Notes: generated by a model not told the origin, from the sequence alone. Positions 40,019-49,409 are shown, counted from the first letter of the stretch. The stretch is 64,000 nucleotides of DNA from Pseudomonas jessenii (GCF_002236115.1 NZ_NIWT01000001.1:806001-870000), one strand, 5' to 3'. Program-made: numbers and translations.

Positions 40019-42532
40019 ATGACCTCACGTGTCGCCAGCAAATCGTCGGCCATACCTTCCCCGCAAGTCGCCTCCCCGGCGCTGTTGATCCCCGCCCTGC
40101 TGCTGTTTGTCTCCGGCGCCGCGGCGCTGGTGTATCAAGTGCTGTGGATCAAGCAGTTGTCGTTGGTCGTAGGCGTCGAGGTCTATGCCATCACCACCGG
40201 GATCAGCGCGTTCTTTGCCGGGTTGGCCCTGGGTGGCTTGCTGTTCGGGCGCTGGGCGGACCGGATGCAGCAACCGGTTGTGCTGTACGCCGGGCTGGAA
40301 GTGCTGGTGGCCGTGCTCGGTGTCTCTGCAACCTTTGCCATGAGCCTGGCGGCCAGCCCGTTTGCCTGGCTGGAGGCACACTTGGGCTTGCTGGCCTGGG
40401 TGCTGCCGTTCGCGCTGGTGGGTATTCCCGCCCTGTTGATGGGCGGCACCCTGCCGGTGCTGGTTCGCTCCCTGGCCACTGACCCGCAACACCTGGGCAA
40501 GGCCGGCGGGCAGCTGTATGCGGCGAACACCGCCGGGGCCATCGCCGGCACCCTGCTCGCCGCGTTCGTGCTGATTGCCACCCTCGGTGTGCGCGGCAGC
40601 GCGCTGGCCGCTGCCATGCTGAACCTGCTGGCCGCCGCAGGGGCCTTGTGGTTCCAGCGCCAGCGCTTGGCACCCGTCGATGCCCCGGTGAAACATCACA
40701 CTGAAAAAGCCCCCGACCGCCTGGCCCTGTGGCTGTATTCTATTGCCGGTGGTGTAGCCCTGGGCTACGAAGTGGTGTGGTCGCAATCGATCGTGCAATT
40801 CATGAGCACCCGCACCTACGCCTTTGCCGTGGTGCTGGCGACTTACCTCACCGGCTTGTTCCTGGGCAGCATGCTGTTGGCCCGTCGGGTCGATCGCCTG
40901 CGCGATCCCTGGGGGGTGTTCGGCGTGCTGATTGCCGCAGCCGGCGCGATTGCCTTGCTGGAAGTGGCGTTGCTCGGACGCTGGCTGGTGCTCGCCCAGA
41001 CCCTGGCCGAATCCTGGGTATTGTCATTGGGCGGCAGTGAACTGGCTGGCATGAGCACGCGGTTTGCGGTGGCTGCCTTGAGCATCGTGTTTGTGCCGAC
41101 CCTGTTGTTGGGGGCTGCGTTCCCCTTGGCCCTGCGCTTGAGCGTCGGCGGCGAACAGGTGGGGCGCCATGTCGGCGAAGTCGTCGCGTTCAATACCCTT
41201 GGCGGGATTGTCGGTGTGATGCTCTGCGGCTTTGTCCTGATCCCGATGCTGGGTCTGGTACGGACCCTGGGCCTGCTGGCGCTGATTGCCGCCGGTATCG
41301 CGTACCTCGCCGTGCGCAAGGGCCATGGTGTGAAGAAAGGCCGGCGTCAGGCGGTGGTTGCCATTGGCCTGGTGTCCCTGGCGCTCGCCGTGTTCACGCC
41401 GGTCAACAAGCTCGCCAGCCTGCTGCCGGGCGCGCGCAACGGCACGCTGACGTTCTACGAAGAAGGCCGTGGCGGCACCGTCGCCGTGGTCACTCAGGGC
41501 AAGGGAGAAAGGGCATTCCAGCGTTTGTACATTCAGGGCGTATCCAATACCGGTGACGCCATGCCGTCCCTGCGCTACATGCGGATCCAGGCGCTGCTGC
41601 CCCTGCTGATCCACAACGGTGAGCCGCGCTCGGCACTGGTGATCGGGTTCGGTACCGGCATCACCGCGGGCGCCCTGACCCGCTATCCCGGCCTGGAACA
41701 TCGCGTGGTCGCCGAACTGCTGCCTTCGGTGGTCAAGTCAGCCCCCTTGTTCAAGGGTAATTTCAACGCCGCGGCCGATCCGGGGGTCGATGTGCGCTTG
41801 CGTGACGGTCGCCAGGAACTGCTGCGCAATCCGCAGCGCTACGACCTGATCACTCTCGAGCCGCCACCGCCCTCCGCTGCCGGCGTGGTCAACCTGTATT
41901 CCCGGGACTTCTACCAACTGGCCGCCAGCCGTTTGCACAAACAAGGCCTGGTCGCCCAATGGCTGCCGCTGCCGACGCAGAACATCGACGACTCGCGCTC
42001 ACTGGTGCGCAGCTTCCTCGACGTGTTCCCGTACGCGACCCTGTGGACCAGCGAGTTCCACGAGATGCTGCTGGTGGGTTCGATGGAGCCGATTGAACTG
42101 GATGCGGCGAAGATCAACGCGCGCTTCCAGCAGGACAGCGTTCGCAGCACCTTGCAGGATGTCGGCGTCGGTTCGGCCGCAGCATTGCTCGCGACATGGG
42201 TGACTGATCGTGAGGGGCTTGAACGCTTCGCTGGCGATGCGCAACCGGTGACGGACGATCAACCGCACATCGAGTACGCACCCTGGGTTCGCTCGAAAGA
42301 GATCAGCCGCGTGTTGCCCGCCCTGCTCGCCCTGCACCAGTCGCCAGCCGTGTTGAACGCCGACGCCGGGTTCATCGAGCGCATGAACACCCAGCAACAA
42401 CGCCTGATGCAGTTCTATCGGGCGAGCCTGCATGCGTACGACGGAAACCGTGACGCTTGGGCCAGGGATATGCGCGAGGTGATGCGTGGGGATTCCGGGA
42501 ATCCGTATTACCGGTGGTTTGTCGGGGAGTGA
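40019..42532 (+). CDS. Membrane protein fused to a degenerate spermidine-synthase-like domain
   Basis: 837 residues. The first ~470 contain about twelve to fourteen hydrophobic helices (PALLIPALLLFVSGAAALVY, GVALGYEVVWSQSIVQF, FVPTLLLGAAFPLALRL). The rest has a Rossmann methyltransferase-like fold related to spermidine synthase: ALVIGFGTGITAGALTRYPG, VDVRLRDGRQELLRN, YDLITLEPPPPSAAGVVNLY. The normal acidic VEIDP strand reads VVAELLPS and the catalytic Asp segment (D-S/T-x-D-P) reads LEPPPP, so aminopropyl transfer is doubtful. Start: an ATG at 40019 is preferred over a TTG at 40001. It precedes the multiheme cytochrome and probably shares its pathway. Confidence 0.85.
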   Translation: MTSRVASKSSAIPSPQVASPALLIPALLLFVSGAAALVYQVLWIKQLSLVVGVEVYAITTGISAFFAGLALGGLLFGRWADRMQQPVVLYAGLEVLVAVLGVSATFAMSLAASPFAWLEAHLGLLAWVLPFALVGIPALLMGGTLPVLVRSLATDPQHLGKAGGQLYAANTAGAIAGTLLAAFVLIATLGVRGSALAAAMLNLLAAAGALWFQRQRLAPVDAPVKHHTEKAPDRLALWLYSIAGGVALGYEVVWSQSIVQFMSTRTYAFAVVLATYLTGLFLGSMLLARRVDRLRDPWGVFGVLIAAAGAIALLEVALLGRWLVLAQTLAESWVLSLGGSELAGMSTRFAVAALSIVFVPTLLLGAAFPLALRLSVGGEQVGRHVGEVVAFNTLGGIVGVMLCGFVLIPMLGLVRTLGLLALIAAGIAYLAVRKGHGVKKGRRQAVVAIGLVSLALAVFTPVNKLASLLPGARNGTLTFYEEGRGGTVAVVTQGKGERAFQRLYIQGVSNTGDAMPSLRYMRIQALLPLLIHNGEPRSALVIGFGTGITAGALTRYPGLEHRVVAELLPSVVKSAPLFKGNFNAAADPGVDVRLRDGRQELLRNPQRYDLITLEPPPPSAAGVVNLYSRDFYQLAASRLHKQGLVAQWLPLPTQNIDDSRSLVRSFLDVFPYATLWTSEFHEMLLVGSMEPIELDAAKINARFQQDSVRSTLQDVGVGSAAALLATWVTDREGLERFAGDAQPVTDDQPHIEYAPWVRSKEISRVLPALLALHQSPAVLNADAGFIERMNTQQQRLMQFYRASLHAYDGNRDAWARDMREVMRGDSGNPYYRWFVGE

Positions 42533-42551
42533 CGTGGCGCCTGACAGATCG

Positions 42552-42643
42552 CCTTCGCGGGCAAGCCCGCTCCCACAGGTTCGGTGTCGATCACAACATT
42601 TGTGCACGACACAAGACCTGTGGGAGCGAGCTTGCTCGCGATG
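42552..42643. repeat. REPIN between the SpdSyn-like and cytochrome genes
   Basis: Left arm TTCGCGGGCAAGCCCGCTCC; right arm CCTGTGGGAGCGAGCTTGCT (continuing CGCGAT). The arms belong to two sub-variants. Confidence 0.88.
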
Positions 42644-42755
42644 GGGCCATCAGTCTCAAAACAATGCCATTTGACACACGCCGACCATCCGGCAAAGCTG
42701 CATCGAGCGTCATCGCGCGCCGCAAGGCAATCGCACCTGGACCATGGAAGTCGTA

Positions 42756-45116
42756 ATGCCGAAACATAAAAATAAAGCTGCAACCCCAAACCCTGATTCG
42801 CAACCGACCCTGATCAACCGTTATCTGTTCCCTGTCACCATCGGCATCCTGCTGCTGGCTGTGGCGGGTATTGGCTGGTTTTTGCTGGGCAGTACACCGA
42901 CGCCGCTCAAACCAGTCCCCGTCAGCGCGCCTGCCGTACAACCGGCCAAACCGCAACCGGTCGCTGTCAAGCCTGCGAAAATGGTCGATGAGCAACAATG
43001 CCAGGGCTGCCACGGCGAGCAGGTCAAGGACTGGCAAGGCTCCCATCACCAACTGGCGATGCAGCAAGCCAACGCGGACACCCTGCTCGGCGACTTCAAC
43101 AACGTCACCTTCAAGGCCGAAAAAGAGACCACGGTGTTCTCGCGCAAAGGCGACGAATTCTGGGTCAACACGCCGGGTATCGATGGCAAGAATGCCGATT
43201 TCAAAGTCGCCTACACCTTTGGCATCGCCCCCTTGCAGCAATACCTGATCGAGGTCGGCGAAGGCCGGCTCCAGGCCCTCGGCGTGGCCTGGGATACCGA
43301 GAAGCAGCGCTGGTTTCACCTCTATCCGGGTCAGGGCGTGACCTTCAAGAACCCGTTGCACTGGAGCAAGCCGAGCCAGAACGCCAATTTCATGTGCGTC
43401 GAGTGCCACACCACCGGTTACAAGCGCAATTTCGATGCGGCGAAAAACACCTTCGACAGTCACTGGAACAGCCTCGGTGTCGGCTGCCAGGCCTGCCATG
43501 GCCCGGCGTCCAATCACCTGGAATGGACCGCGAAGAAAACCGACCTGATCCACGTAGGCTTTGCCGTCGACCTCAAGGACAAGAACGCCACCGTCGAAAT
43601 CGAAACCTGCGCCCGCTGCCACTCTCGCCGCGCGCCCCTGGACGATGGCTACACGGTCGGCAAACGGCTGATGGACGACTACCTGCCGAGCGTCCTGACC
43701 CGCGAGTTGTACGCGCTGGACGGCAAGATCAAGGACGAAGTGTTCGAGCACGGCTCCTTTGCCCAGAGCAAAATGTTCGACAAGGGCGTGCGTTGCAGCA
43801 ACTGCCACAACCCCCACAGCACACAGTTGAAGGCACCCGGCAACGGCGTTTGCCTGCAATGCCACAACACCGCTGGCAAAACCACCGTGGAAGGCGTCGA
43901 CGGCAATGGCCTGCAAGCGAAAAACTACGATTCCATCGAACACACTCGCCACACCATGGGCCAGCCGGGTTCGCAGTGCGTGGATTGCCACATGCCCGGC
44001 AAGTTCTACATGGGCAACGACTTGCGGCATGACCACAGCTTCAGCATTCCCAATCCTGAGCGAGCTAAGAAACTCGGTACACCTGACGCCTGCCTGACCT
44101 GCCACAAAGGCAAGGCCGGCGACAAGGTCACCGAGCAGTTCAAGCTGTGGAACACCGCCAACGCCAGCGCGGTACAAGCCCCTCGCTACGACGAAAGCCT
44201 GTGGCTGATTCGCAACGGCCAGCCCGGCGCCGCGCAGGCGTTGTTCGAGCAACTGCAACGCAGCAACCTGCCGGCGATTCAGCGCGCGACGCTGCTGGCC
44301 GAACTGCCGGCGTACCCGAGCGAACAGGCGTTGAAACTGGCTACCAGGGACCTGGGCAACCCGGCGCCGCAAGTCCGCGAGAGCGCGGTGCGGGCGGTCA
44401 GTGCCTTCCTGCCGCCTGCGGAGCGCGCGCCATTGCTGACACCGTTGCTGAGCGACCCGGTGCGGGCTGTACGCATCGCCGTCGCCCGGGACCTGCTCAG
44501 CGTCGCACGCAATGGCTTGGGCAGCGCCCAGGACGCCTGGAATGCCGCCATTGCCGAGTACGAAGCGGTGCAAAAGAGTCTGGCCGAGCGCGCCGAGGCC
44601 AACCTGAACCTGGCCATGCTCTATCAGGCCGATGGCCGCAGCGCAGAAGTCGAAGCTTTGCTGCGTACCGCCCTGCAGCGCGATCCGGACTTCTACCCGG
44701 CGCTGGTCACCCTGGTGCAATGGCTGGAGGCCAACGGTCGCAGTCAGGAAGCCCATGCCCTGCTGGGGCAAAGCCTCAAGGACCACCCCGACTCTGGCCT
44801 GCTGCAACACACTCAGGGCCTGGCGCTGATTCGTGCGGGCCAGGCCGCTCAAGCCATGCCGTACCTGCGCAAGGCCGCGCAACTGGATCCCCAGAGCGGG
44901 CAGTTCGGCTATGTGCTGGCAGTGGCCCTGCATGACAGCGGCAAGATTGACCAGGCGTGCGCCGAACTGGAACGGCTGTTGAAGGTGCAGCCGGCCAATC
45001 GCAATGCCCGGTTGTCGTTGATCCAGTATTACCTGGACAACGGGCAGGAGCCCAAGGCGCAAGTGCTGTTGCAGGGCTGGAAGAAAATGAACATGGGGGA
45101 TCCGGCGTTGAAATGA
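42756..45116 (+). CDS. Octaheme c-type cytochrome with C-terminal TPR repeats
   Basis: 786 residues. One N-terminal membrane anchor (YLFPVTIGILLLAVAGIGWF) is followed by a proline-rich linker. Eight CXXCH heme sites start at Cys82, 214, 244, 285, 347, 366, 408 and 446 (CQGCH, CVECH, CQACH, CARCH, CSNCH, CLQCH, CVDCH, CLTCH), in the style of cytochrome c554-like proteins (HGEQVKDWQGSHHQLAM). From ~480 on come HEAT-like and TPR helices (EANLNLAMLYQADGRSAEVE, AVALHDSGKIDQACAELERL). It is predicted to face the periplasm and carry electrons. The ATG at 42756 has GGAAG 5 bases upstream and is preferred over 42744. Last gene of the cluster. Confidence 0.93.
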   Translation: MPKHKNKAATPNPDSQPTLINRYLFPVTIGILLLAVAGIGWFLLGSTPTPLKPVPVSAPAVQPAKPQPVAVKPAKMVDEQQCQGCHGEQVKDWQGSHHQLAMQQANADTLLGDFNNVTFKAEKETTVFSRKGDEFWVNTPGIDGKNADFKVAYTFGIAPLQQYLIEVGEGRLQALGVAWDTEKQRWFHLYPGQGVTFKNPLHWSKPSQNANFMCVECHTTGYKRNFDAAKNTFDSHWNSLGVGCQACHGPASNHLEWTAKKTDLIHVGFAVDLKDKNATVEIETCARCHSRRAPLDDGYTVGKRLMDDYLPSVLTRELYALDGKIKDEVFEHGSFAQSKMFDKGVRCSNCHNPHSTQLKAPGNGVCLQCHNTAGKTTVEGVDGNGLQAKNYDSIEHTRHTMGQPGSQCVDCHMPGKFYMGNDLRHDHSFSIPNPERAKKLGTPDACLTCHKGKAGDKVTEQFKLWNTANASAVQAPRYDESLWLIRNGQPGAAQALFEQLQRSNLPAIQRATLLAELPAYPSEQALKLATRDLGNPAPQVRESAVRAVSAFLPPAERAPLLTPLLSDPVRAVRIAVARDLLSVARNGLGSAQDAWNAAIAEYEAVQKSLAERAEANLNLAMLYQADGRSAEVEALLRTALQRDPDFYPALVTLVQWLEANGRSQEAHALLGQSLKDHPDSGLLQHTQGLALIRAGQAAQAMPYLRKAAQLDPQSGQFGYVLAVALHDSGKIDQACAELERLLKVQPANRNARLSLIQYYLDNGQEPKAQVLLQGWKKMNMGDPALK

Positions 45117-45126
45117 CGGGAGATTC

Positions 45127-45230
45127 TTGTAGGAGCGAGCTTGCTCGCGATGGCGTTACAGGCGACGCGTTCATCCAAAAAAATCGCGTTTTCGTTGACG
45201 TCCATCGCGAGCAAGCTCGCTCCTGCAGGG
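45127..45230. repeat. REPIN, left bracket of the cysI unit
   Basis: Arms TGTAGGAGCGAGCTTGCTCG and CATCGCGAGCAAGCTCGCTC. The spacer shares long identical stretches (GGCGACGCGTT, CGCGTTTTCGTTGACGTC) with the REPIN at 47420-47522 in the same orientation. Confidence 0.92.
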
Positions 45231-45237
45231 ACCGAAT

Positions 45238-45717
45238 TCAGCGCCGCCTGAACAACGGCCGCGGCTCAATCACCGAACGCCCGTACAACACGCTCATCCC
45301 CGCCAATCCCTTCAATGCATCTTCTGCGGATTTGTCTTCACGCACGGCAAAGCTGTCGAAACCGCATTGGCGCATGTGGCTGAGTTGATCGCGCAAGACA
45401 TCGCCGATGGCGCGCAACTCGCCGGCCCAACCCAATCGCGCACGCAGCAGATACGCCTGGCTGTACCCGCGGCCATCGCGAAAGCTCGGAAAATCCAGGG
45501 CGATCAAGGGCAGTTGGGTAAACCATGGCTGAAGGCTTTCCACTTCATCGTCCGGCCCCAGCCACACGCCGTTTTGCAACGGGTTTTCCAGCCAACGGCT
45601 CAGCGGCAGAATCGTTGCTCCCACGGGCAGCGGTGCTTGCGGGTCGCGCACGAGCTTCCATTGATCATCCGCGACAATCCGCGCCACGCCCTCTTCCAGC
45701 CGCAACAGATTGTTCAT
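45238..45717 (-). CDS. DUF934-domain protein, sulfite reductase partner
   Basis: 159-residue soluble protein. The DUF934 core is seen in ALDFPSFRDGRGYSQAYLLR, then GELRAIGDVLRDQLSHMRQ and CGFDSFAVREDK. Its ATG at 45717 (MNNLLRLEEGV) overlaps the cysI stop by 4 bases, the usual arrangement in Pseudomonas and related bacteria. The family is consistently linked to assimilatory sulfate reduction, but its reaction is not settled; an accessory role for the sulfite reductase is likely. The stop lies 7 bases from a REPIN. Confidence 0.92.
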   Translation of the reverse strand: MNNLLRLEEGVARIVADDQWKLVRDPQAPLPVGATILPLSRWLENPLQNGVWLGPDDEVESLQPWFTQLPLIALDFPSFRDGRGYSQAYLLRARLGWAGELRAIGDVLRDQLSHMRQCGFDSFAVREDKSAEDALKGLAGMSVLYGRSVIEPRPLFRRR

Positions 45718-47387
45718 GCCGACACCTCCAGCACTTTCGCATAGACCGCCTCCTTGAACGGCTCTAGCCCGATCCGTTGGAAGGCGTCGACGAACAGTTC
45801 TTCGCTCTCGCGATAACGCACGAAGGTGTCGATGATGCGCTCGATCACCTCGGGCACTTCGGCGGAGCTGAAGGACGGGCCAATGACCTTGCCCAACGCA
45901 CTGTTCTTGCCCTGGGCGCCGCCGAGGGTGATCTGGTACCACTCGGTGCCGTTCTTATCGACCCCCAGAATGCCGATGTTGCCGATGTGATGGTGACCGC
46001 AGGCATTCATGCAGCCGGAAATATTGAGGCTGATATCGCCCAGGTCGTGCAGGTAGTCGAGGTCTTCGAAGCGTGCGGCAATAGCCTTGGCGATGGGGAT
46101 CGACTTGGCGTTGGCCAGCGCGCAGAAGTCGCCACCGGGGCAGGCGATGATGTCGGTGAGCAATCCGGCGTTGGCGCTGCCCAGATTGTGTCCGCAGGCC
46201 AGGCGCCACAGGGTGAACAGATCGGCCTTGGACACGTCCGGAAGGACGATATTCTGCTCATGGGCAATGCGGATTTCACCGAAGCCAAAGCGCTCAGACC
46301 ACTCGGCCACCGCCTCCATCTGTTCGGTGGTGACATCGCCCGGTGGCGCAGCGCTGCCGGGCTTGGTCGACAACACCACGCTGGCATAGCCCGATATTTT
46401 GTGCGGCTGCACGTTACGCTGCACCCAGCGAGCGAACGCCGGGTTTTCGGCCAGGTGCGTGCCGAAATCGAGATTGGTGTCGGACAGATCACGATAGGGC
46501 GGTGCGACGAACGCACTGGCCACCCGCTCGAACTCGTCAAGGGTCAGTTGCGCCGGGCCGTCCTTGAGGAACTGCCACTCTTCTTCCACTTCCCGGGCGA
46601 AGGCCTCGATGCCCAGGGCTTTGACCAGAATCTTGATTCGCGCCTTGTACTTGTTGTCCCGCCGGCCATGGCGGTTATACACCCGCAGCACCGCCTCTAC
46701 GTAAGACAGCAGGTGCTGCCACGGCAAGCCTTCGCGGATCTGCACGCCGAGGATCGGCGTGCGCCCCAGACCGCCGCCTACCATGACTCGCAGGAGCATG
46801 TGCCCTTCGGAGCCTGGGTAAAGATAAAGGCCGATGTCATGCATCATGATCGCCGCGCGGTCCTGCTCGGCCGAGCAGATGGCGATCTTGAACTTGCGCG
46901 GCAGGAACAGGAATTCCGGGTTGATGGTCGACCACTGCCGCAGAATTTCCGCCAACGGTCGCGGGTCAATCATTTCGTCGGCCGCAACCCCGGCAAAGGC
47001 TTCGGTGGTGATGTTGCGCACACAGTTGCCGGAGGTCTGGATCGCATGCATTTCCACCTCGGCCAGGCGTTCGAGGATCGACGGCACCTGGGCCAGTTCG
47101 ATCCAGTTGAACTGCATGTTCTGCCGGGTGGTGAAATGGCCGTAACCGCGATCGTAATCCCTGGCGATGCTCGCCAACGTACGCATCTGCCGGGCACTCA
47201 GCGTGCCGTAGGGAATCGCCACTCGCAGCATGTAGGCATGCTTTTGCATGTACAGGCCGTTCTGCAGGCGCAATGGCAGGAACTCTTCTTCGTTCAGCTC
47301 ACCGGCCAGAAAGCGCTCGACCTGATCACGAAACTGCGCAACTCGTTCGAGCACCAATGCCCGGTCGTAGTCGTCGTACTGATACAT
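45714..47387 (-). CDS. cysI: Assimilatory sulfite reductase, siroheme/4Fe-4S subunit (CysI type)
   Basis: 557 residues. Six-electron reduction of sulfite to sulfide for cysteine synthesis. The ferredoxin-like N-terminal repeats (YGHFTTRQNMQFNWIELAQV, SGNCVRNITTEAFAGV) and the siroheme/4Fe-4S ligands (ACPGGDFCALANAKSIPIA, C-x5-C; NISGCMNACGHHHIGNIG, C-x3-C) are intact. No flavoprotein subunit (cysJ) is nearby, so ferredoxin or a separate reductase would be the donor. The ATG at 47387 begins MYQYDDYDRALV; the upstream 325 bases hold a REPIN and the divergent ccoN promoter region. Confidence 0.95.
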   Translation of the reverse strand: MYQYDDYDRALVLERVAQFRDQVERFLAGELNEEEFLPLRLQNGLYMQKHAYMLRVAIPYGTLSARQMRTLASIARDYDRGYGHFTTRQNMQFNWIELAQVPSILERLAEVEMHAIQTSGNCVRNITTEAFAGVAADEMIDPRPLAEILRQWSTINPEFLFLPRKFKIAICSAEQDRAAIMMHDIGLYLYPGSEGHMLLRVMVGGGLGRTPILGVQIREGLPWQHLLSYVEAVLRVYNRHGRRDNKYKARIKILVKALGIEAFAREVEEEWQFLKDGPAQLTLDEFERVASAFVAPPYRDLSDTNLDFGTHLAENPAFARWVQRNVQPHKISGYASVVLSTKPGSAAPPGDVTTEQMEAVAEWSERFGFGEIRIAHEQNIVLPDVSKADLFTLWRLACGHNLGSANAGLLTDIIACPGGDFCALANAKSIPIAKAIAARFEDLDYLHDLGDISLNISGCMNACGHHHIGNIGILGVDKNGTEWYQITLGGAQGKNSALGKVIGPSFSSAEVPEVIERIIDTFVRYRESEELFVDAFQRIGLEPFKEAVYAKVLEVSA

Positions 47388-47746
47388 CTGGCTACCTCAT
47401 CAGAATTAGGCACAGAACCCTGTAGGAGCGAGCTTGCTCGCGATGGAGTCAAAGGCGACGCGTTTATCCAGGAGGTTCGCGTTTTCGTTGACGTCCATCG
47501 CGAGCAAGCTCGCTCCTACAGGGGGCGCAAGTCGGGCTCTGCGGCTCGTTTCGAGGTAATGACTATGAGCTTGCGGCGCAGTACGTTACAGATTCACTTG
47601 AACTCTAAAAAACCGTATCAGATCACGGTGGACCGCCGCAGGAGCGCCGAAAAATCTGATCCGCACAAATGAATTTTCCCTGAGCCTGTTTTGTTTTTAC
47701 CGGTGTTTTTACAGTGCACGGCATTGCAACCGAGGAAGCATTGACC
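47388..47746. other. Divergent cysI-ccoN intergenic region
   Basis: No gene is seen. It holds the REPIN at 47420-47522, then an A/T-richer stretch (47570-47720) that should carry the ccoN promoter. I looked for an Anr-type TTGAT-N4-ATCAA site and found no good match. Confidence 0.6.
47420..47522. repeat. REPIN, right bracket of the cysI unit
   Basis: Arms TGTAGGAGCGAGCTTGCTCG and CATCGCGAGCAAGCTCGCTC, nearly identical to 45127-45230, including most of the spacer. Confidence 0.92.
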
Positions 47747-49174
47747 ATGAGCACAACAACCATCGGACAGGCCTATAACTACAAGGTCGTCCGCCAATTC
47801 ATCGTGGCGACCGTAATCTGGGGCATCGTGGGGATGGCGATGGGCGTGTGGATCGCCTCGCAACTGGTGTGGCCGCAGATGAACCTGGACCTGCCGTGGA
47901 CCACCTTCGGCCGCTTGCGCCCGCTGCACACCAGCCTGGTGATTTTCGGTTTCGCCGGCAGCGCGCAATTCGCCGCCAGCTATTACGCGGTGCAACGTAC
48001 CTGCCAGGTGCGGCTGTTCTCGGACACACTCGCTGCCTTCACGTTCTGGGGCTGGCAGTCGGTGATTGTGGTGATGCTGATCACCCTGCCGTTGGGCTAC
48101 ACCACCACCAAGGAATACGCCGAAATCGAATTCACCGGCGCGGTGTGGATGACCGTGGTCTGGGTTGCATACGCCGTGGTGTTCTTCACTACCGTAGTGC
48201 AACGCAAGACCAGACACATCTACGTCGGCAACTGGTTCTTCGGTGCATTCATCGTGGTCATCGCCATGCTGCACGTGGTCAATCACCTATCGATTCCAGT
48301 CGACTGGTTCAAGTCCTATCCGGTGTATTCCGGGGCTACCGACGCCATGGTGCAATGGTGGTACGGGCACAACGCCGTGGGCTTTTTCCTGACCACCGGT
48401 TTCCTGGGGATGATGTATTACTTCGTGCCGAAACAGGCGGGCCGGCCGGTGTATTCCTATCGCCTGTCGATTGTGCACTTCTGGGCGCTGATCACCCTGT
48501 ACATCTGGGCCGGCCCGCACCACTTGCACTACACCGCGCTGCCGGACTGGGCGCAGTCGCTGGGCATGGCCATGTCGCTGATCCTGCTGGCGCCGAGTTG
48601 GGGCGGAATGATCAACGGCATGATGACCCTGTCCGGTGCCTGGCATAAGTTGCGCACCGACCCGATCCTGCGTTTCCTGGTGTTGTCCCTGGCGTTCTAC
48701 GGCATGTCGACCTTCGAGGGGCCGATGATGGCGATCAAGACGGTCAACGCCCTCTCCCACTACACCGACTGGACCATCGGCCACGTGCACGCCGGGGCGC
48801 TGGGCTGGGTGGCGATGATTACCTTCGGTGCGACCTATCACATGGTGCCGAAGGTATTCGGGCGCGATCAGATGCACAGCACGCCGCTAATCAACCTGCA
48901 CTTTTGGCTGGCGACCATCGGCACCGTGCTGTACATCGCCTCGATGTGGGTCAACGGCATCACCCAGGGCCTGATGTGGCGCGCGATCAACGATGACGGC
49001 ACGCTGACCTACTCCTTCGTCGAAGCCTTGCAGGCAAGCCATCCGGGATTCGTCGTGCGCTTTGCCGGCGGGGTGTTCTTCCTCAGCGGTATGCTGCTGA
49101 TGGCCTACAACGTGTGGCGCACGGTGCGGGTAACGGACGTGGCGATGGCCGAACGCGAGGCGCGGTTTGCCTGA
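47747..49174 (+). CDS. ccoN: Orphan cbb3 cytochrome c oxidase subunit I (CcoN4-like)
   Basis: 475 residues, twelve membrane helices, heme-copper oxidase subunit I of the C type. Metal ligands are intact: [16 protein letters not shown] (low-spin heme), [14 protein letters not shown] (CuB), [17 protein letters not shown], and [23 protein letters not shown] at 47714 is in frame, but the ATG at 47747 ([15 protein letters not shown]) with GAGGAA 10 bases upstream fits the family. No ccoO or ccoP follows; instead a one-TM protein does. P. aeruginosa has similar orphan CcoN3/CcoN4 subunits that combine with CcoOP from the main operons. Confidence 0.93.
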   Translation: MSTTTIGQAYNYKVVRQFIVATVIWGIVGMAMGVWIASQLVWPQMNLDLPWTTFGRLRPLHTSLVIFGFAGSAQFAASYYAVQRTCQVRLFSDTLAAFTFWGWQSVIVVMLITLPLGYTTTKEYAEIEFTGAVWMTVVWVAYAVVFFTTVVQRKTRHIYVGNWFFGAFIVVIAMLHVVNHLSIPVDWFKSYPVYSGATDAMVQWWYGHNAVGFFLTTGFLGMMYYFVPKQAGRPVYSYRLSIVHFWALITLYIWAGPHHLHYTALPDWAQSLGMAMSLILLAPSWGGMINGMMTLSGAWHKLRTDPILRFLVLSLAFYGMSTFEGPMMAIKTVNALSHYTDWTIGHVHAGALGWVAMITFGATYHMVPKVFGRDQMHSTPLINLHFWLATIGTVLYIASMWVNGITQGLMWRAINDDGTLTYSFVEALQASHPGFVVRFAGGVFFLSGMLLMAYNVWRTVRVTDVAMAEREARFA

Positions 49175-49395
49175 TGATTGAAGTCATATTGAACATTCTG
49201 GCTGTGGCATTTTTGTGGTTCGCCGTCGAGTATTGTCTGCGCCACCAGACCGCCGAGAGCCTGGACGATGCAAGCCTGATCCCGTTTGCGGATGACCCGG
49301 AAGTGGCGCGGCGGGTGGAATTGGCGACCGGAAAAACCGTTAGAACACTGCCGCCGGAAGAGGCGAACCCGGATTGGGAAACCCTCGATATCTGA
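49174..49395 (+). CDS. CcoQ-like single-TM protein paired with the orphan CcoN
   Basis: 73 residues; the ATG overlaps the last base of the ccoN stop (TGATG). One membrane helix (VILNILAVAFLWFAVEYCL) is followed by an acidic soluble tail (PFADDPEVARRVELATGKTV). Size and topology resemble the CcoQ subunit, but sequence similarity to CcoQ is weak by eye. The tight coupling suggests it works with this CcoN, for example by stabilising it or recruiting it to CcoOP. Confidence 0.78.
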   Translation: MIEVILNILAVAFLWFAVEYCLRHQTAESLDDASLIPFADDPEVARRVELATGKTVRTLPPEEANPDWETLDI

Positions 49396-49409
49396 TGTAG
49401 CACCGATTA

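Noticed and set aside
40019..42532. Annotation as spermidine synthase
   Set aside because: The catalytic Asp and the acidic strand that define the enzyme are replaced, and half the protein is membrane helices.
42756..45116. Call as ammonia-forming nitrite reductase or hydroxylamine oxidoreductase
   Set aside because: No CXXCK active-site heme and no HAO cross-link Tyr context is visible; only the c554-like heme pattern can be supported.
45777..47672. 631-codon plus-strand frame opposite cysI
   Set aside because: Antisense shadow; it even reads through a REPIN at its end.
47560..47746. Anr/FNR site expected upstream of the ccoN gene
   Set aside because: No TTGAT-N4-ATCAA match with acceptable mismatches was found by eye.
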